A stretch of DNA of 5,634 bases from JAMLIN01 sp041676645 (GTDB taxonomy: Bacteria > Pseudomonadota > Gammaproteobacteria > Burkholderiales > Burkholderiaceae_E): positions 1 to 5,634 of the forward strand of contig JBAYRO010000148.1 in NCBI GenBank assembly GCA_041676645.1. Reading direction: 5' to 3'. The position numbers and the translations under genes were made by a program. How positions within the stretch are numbered: the stretch's first letter is position 1; every line of letters starts with the position of its first letter. The notes beneath the pieces were generated by a model. That model saw only the letters and a program-made list of their open reading frames with translations. It did not search any database and had not been told where the DNA came from. Below are positions 4,913 to 5,634 of this stretch, piece after piece.

Positions 4913-5634
4913 AGGTTCTTCATGTGGCCGCCGAAGTCTTCCCGCTGGTCAAGACCGGCGGACTCGGCGATGTCGTCGCCGCCCTGCCGCCGGCGCTGGC
5001 CGAGCGCGGGCTCGATGCCCGCCTGCTCCTGCCGGGCCTGCCGGCGATCCGCGACGGCGTGCGCGCCCAGAAGAAGATCGCCGAATTCGGGCCCGCCTTC
5101 GGGGCGGCCAGCATCGTGATCCGCCACGGCCGCATGCCCGAGACCGGCGTGCAGGCCTACGTGATCGACGCCCCCTGGCTCTATGCGCGCGAAGGCAATC
5201 CCTACGTCGGGCCCGATGGCCTGCCCTGGCCCGACAACCTGCAGCGCTTCGGCATGCTCGGCTGGGTGGCCGCGCATCTCGCCTTCGGCGAATTCGATCC
5301 CTTCTGGACCCCGGATATCCTCCATGCCCACGACTGGCATGCGGCGCTTTCGCTCGCCTGGCTGGCCGGGCATCCGGCGCATCCGGTGCGCAGCGTTTTC
5401 ACGGTGCACAACCTCGCCTACAGCGGCGACTTCGATCTCGATGCCCGTGTCGAGCTCGGCCTGCCGCAGCGGCTGTTCACCCATGAAGGACTCGAATTCC
5501 ATGGCCGGGGCAGCTTCATGAAGGCCGGACTCGCCTTCGCCGACCGGATCACCACCGTCAGCCCGCGCTACGCCCAGGAGATCTGCACCCCCGAGTTCGG
5601 CTGCGGCTACGAAGGCGTGATCAGCGCCCGGCGC
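4909..5634 (+). CDS. glgA: Glycogen synthase (GT5), N-terminal half, runs off window
   Basis: GlgA transfers glucose from ADP-glucose to the growing alpha-1,4-glucan chain. The visible 242 residues are the N-terminal Rossmann domain of this GT-B fold enzyme, about half of the usual 480 or so. The ADP-glucose-binding KTGGLGDV is at 15-22 (Lys15, Asp21). Further matches are IDAPWLY (86-92), DPFWTPDILHAHDWHA (130-145), FTVHNLAYSG (164-173, His168), FMKAGLAFADRITTVSP (203-219) and GCGYEGVI (231-238). It follows the E. coli GlgA pattern closely, so it belongs to the ADP-glucose-using group. The catalytic glutamate and second KTGGL-like loop would lie beyond the window. The ATG at 4909 overlaps the glgC stop (ATGA at 4909-4912) with no clear ribosome site of its own, which points to translational coupling and near-stoichiometric expression with GlgC. 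The frame stays open to the window end. Confidence 0.96.
   Translation, partial: MKVLHVAAEVFPLVKTGGLGDVVAALPPALAERGLDARLLLPGLPAIRDGVRAQKKIAEFGPAFGAASIVIRHGRMPETGVQAYVIDAPWLYAREGNPYVGPDGLPWPDNLQRFGMLGWVAAHLAFGEFDPFWTPDILHAHDWHAALSLAWLAGHPAHPVRSVFTVHNLAYSGDFDLDARVELGLPQRLFTHEGLEFHGRGSFMKAGLAFADRITTVSPRYAQEICTPEFGCGYEGVISARR

Overview
This window is ordinary chromosomal DNA from a high-GC bacterium (about two thirds to 70% G+C by eye). It most likely comes from a Proteobacterium of the gamma or beta class. The basis is an Ohr with the usual proteobacterial layout, GlgC and GlgA that align almost without gaps to my recollection of the E. coli enzymes, a lipoprotein with a lipobox, and a proteobacterial-type YhhN. 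I cannot name a genus. No insertion sequence, CRISPR array, tRNA, rRNA or phage gene is visible.

Layout: (1) positions 1-329, minus strand, the N-terminal three quarters of an organic hydroperoxide resistance protein (Ohr), cut by the window edge. (2) A 230-base divergent spacer holding an 11-bp triple tandem repeat. (3) 560-1924, plus strand, a 454-residue zinc metalloprotease of family M48 with a C-terminal TPR-like region, exported as a lipoprotein with a twin-arginine pair in its signal peptide. (4) A 39-base convergent spacer with a hairpin. (5) 1964-2704 and 2747-3427, minus strand, a SMUG1-type uracil-DNA glycosylase preceded by a YhhN/TMEM86-family membrane protein; the 42-base gap suggests one transcription unit, yhhN first. 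(6) A 222-base divergent spacer. Its yhhN-proximal part is four tandem 17-bp units, each carrying an ATG. (7) 3650-4912 and 4909 to the window end, plus strand, glgC and the first half of glgA, overlapping by ATGA.

The right side is a glycogen synthesis operon: GlgC makes ADP-glucose and GlgA polymerises it. The left and middle genes are envelope and damage-control functions (peroxide detoxification, envelope protein quality control, lysoplasmalogen breakdown, uracil repair) with no obvious common pathway.

I found no convincing new multi-gene system. The most unusual item is the 17-bp repeat at the yhhN start (3423-3491). It creates a relay of very short reading frames linked by ATGA overlaps that ends exactly on the yhhN start codon. 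The second is GlgC, which has isoleucine where E. coli GlgC has its fructose-1,6-bisphosphate-site lysine.
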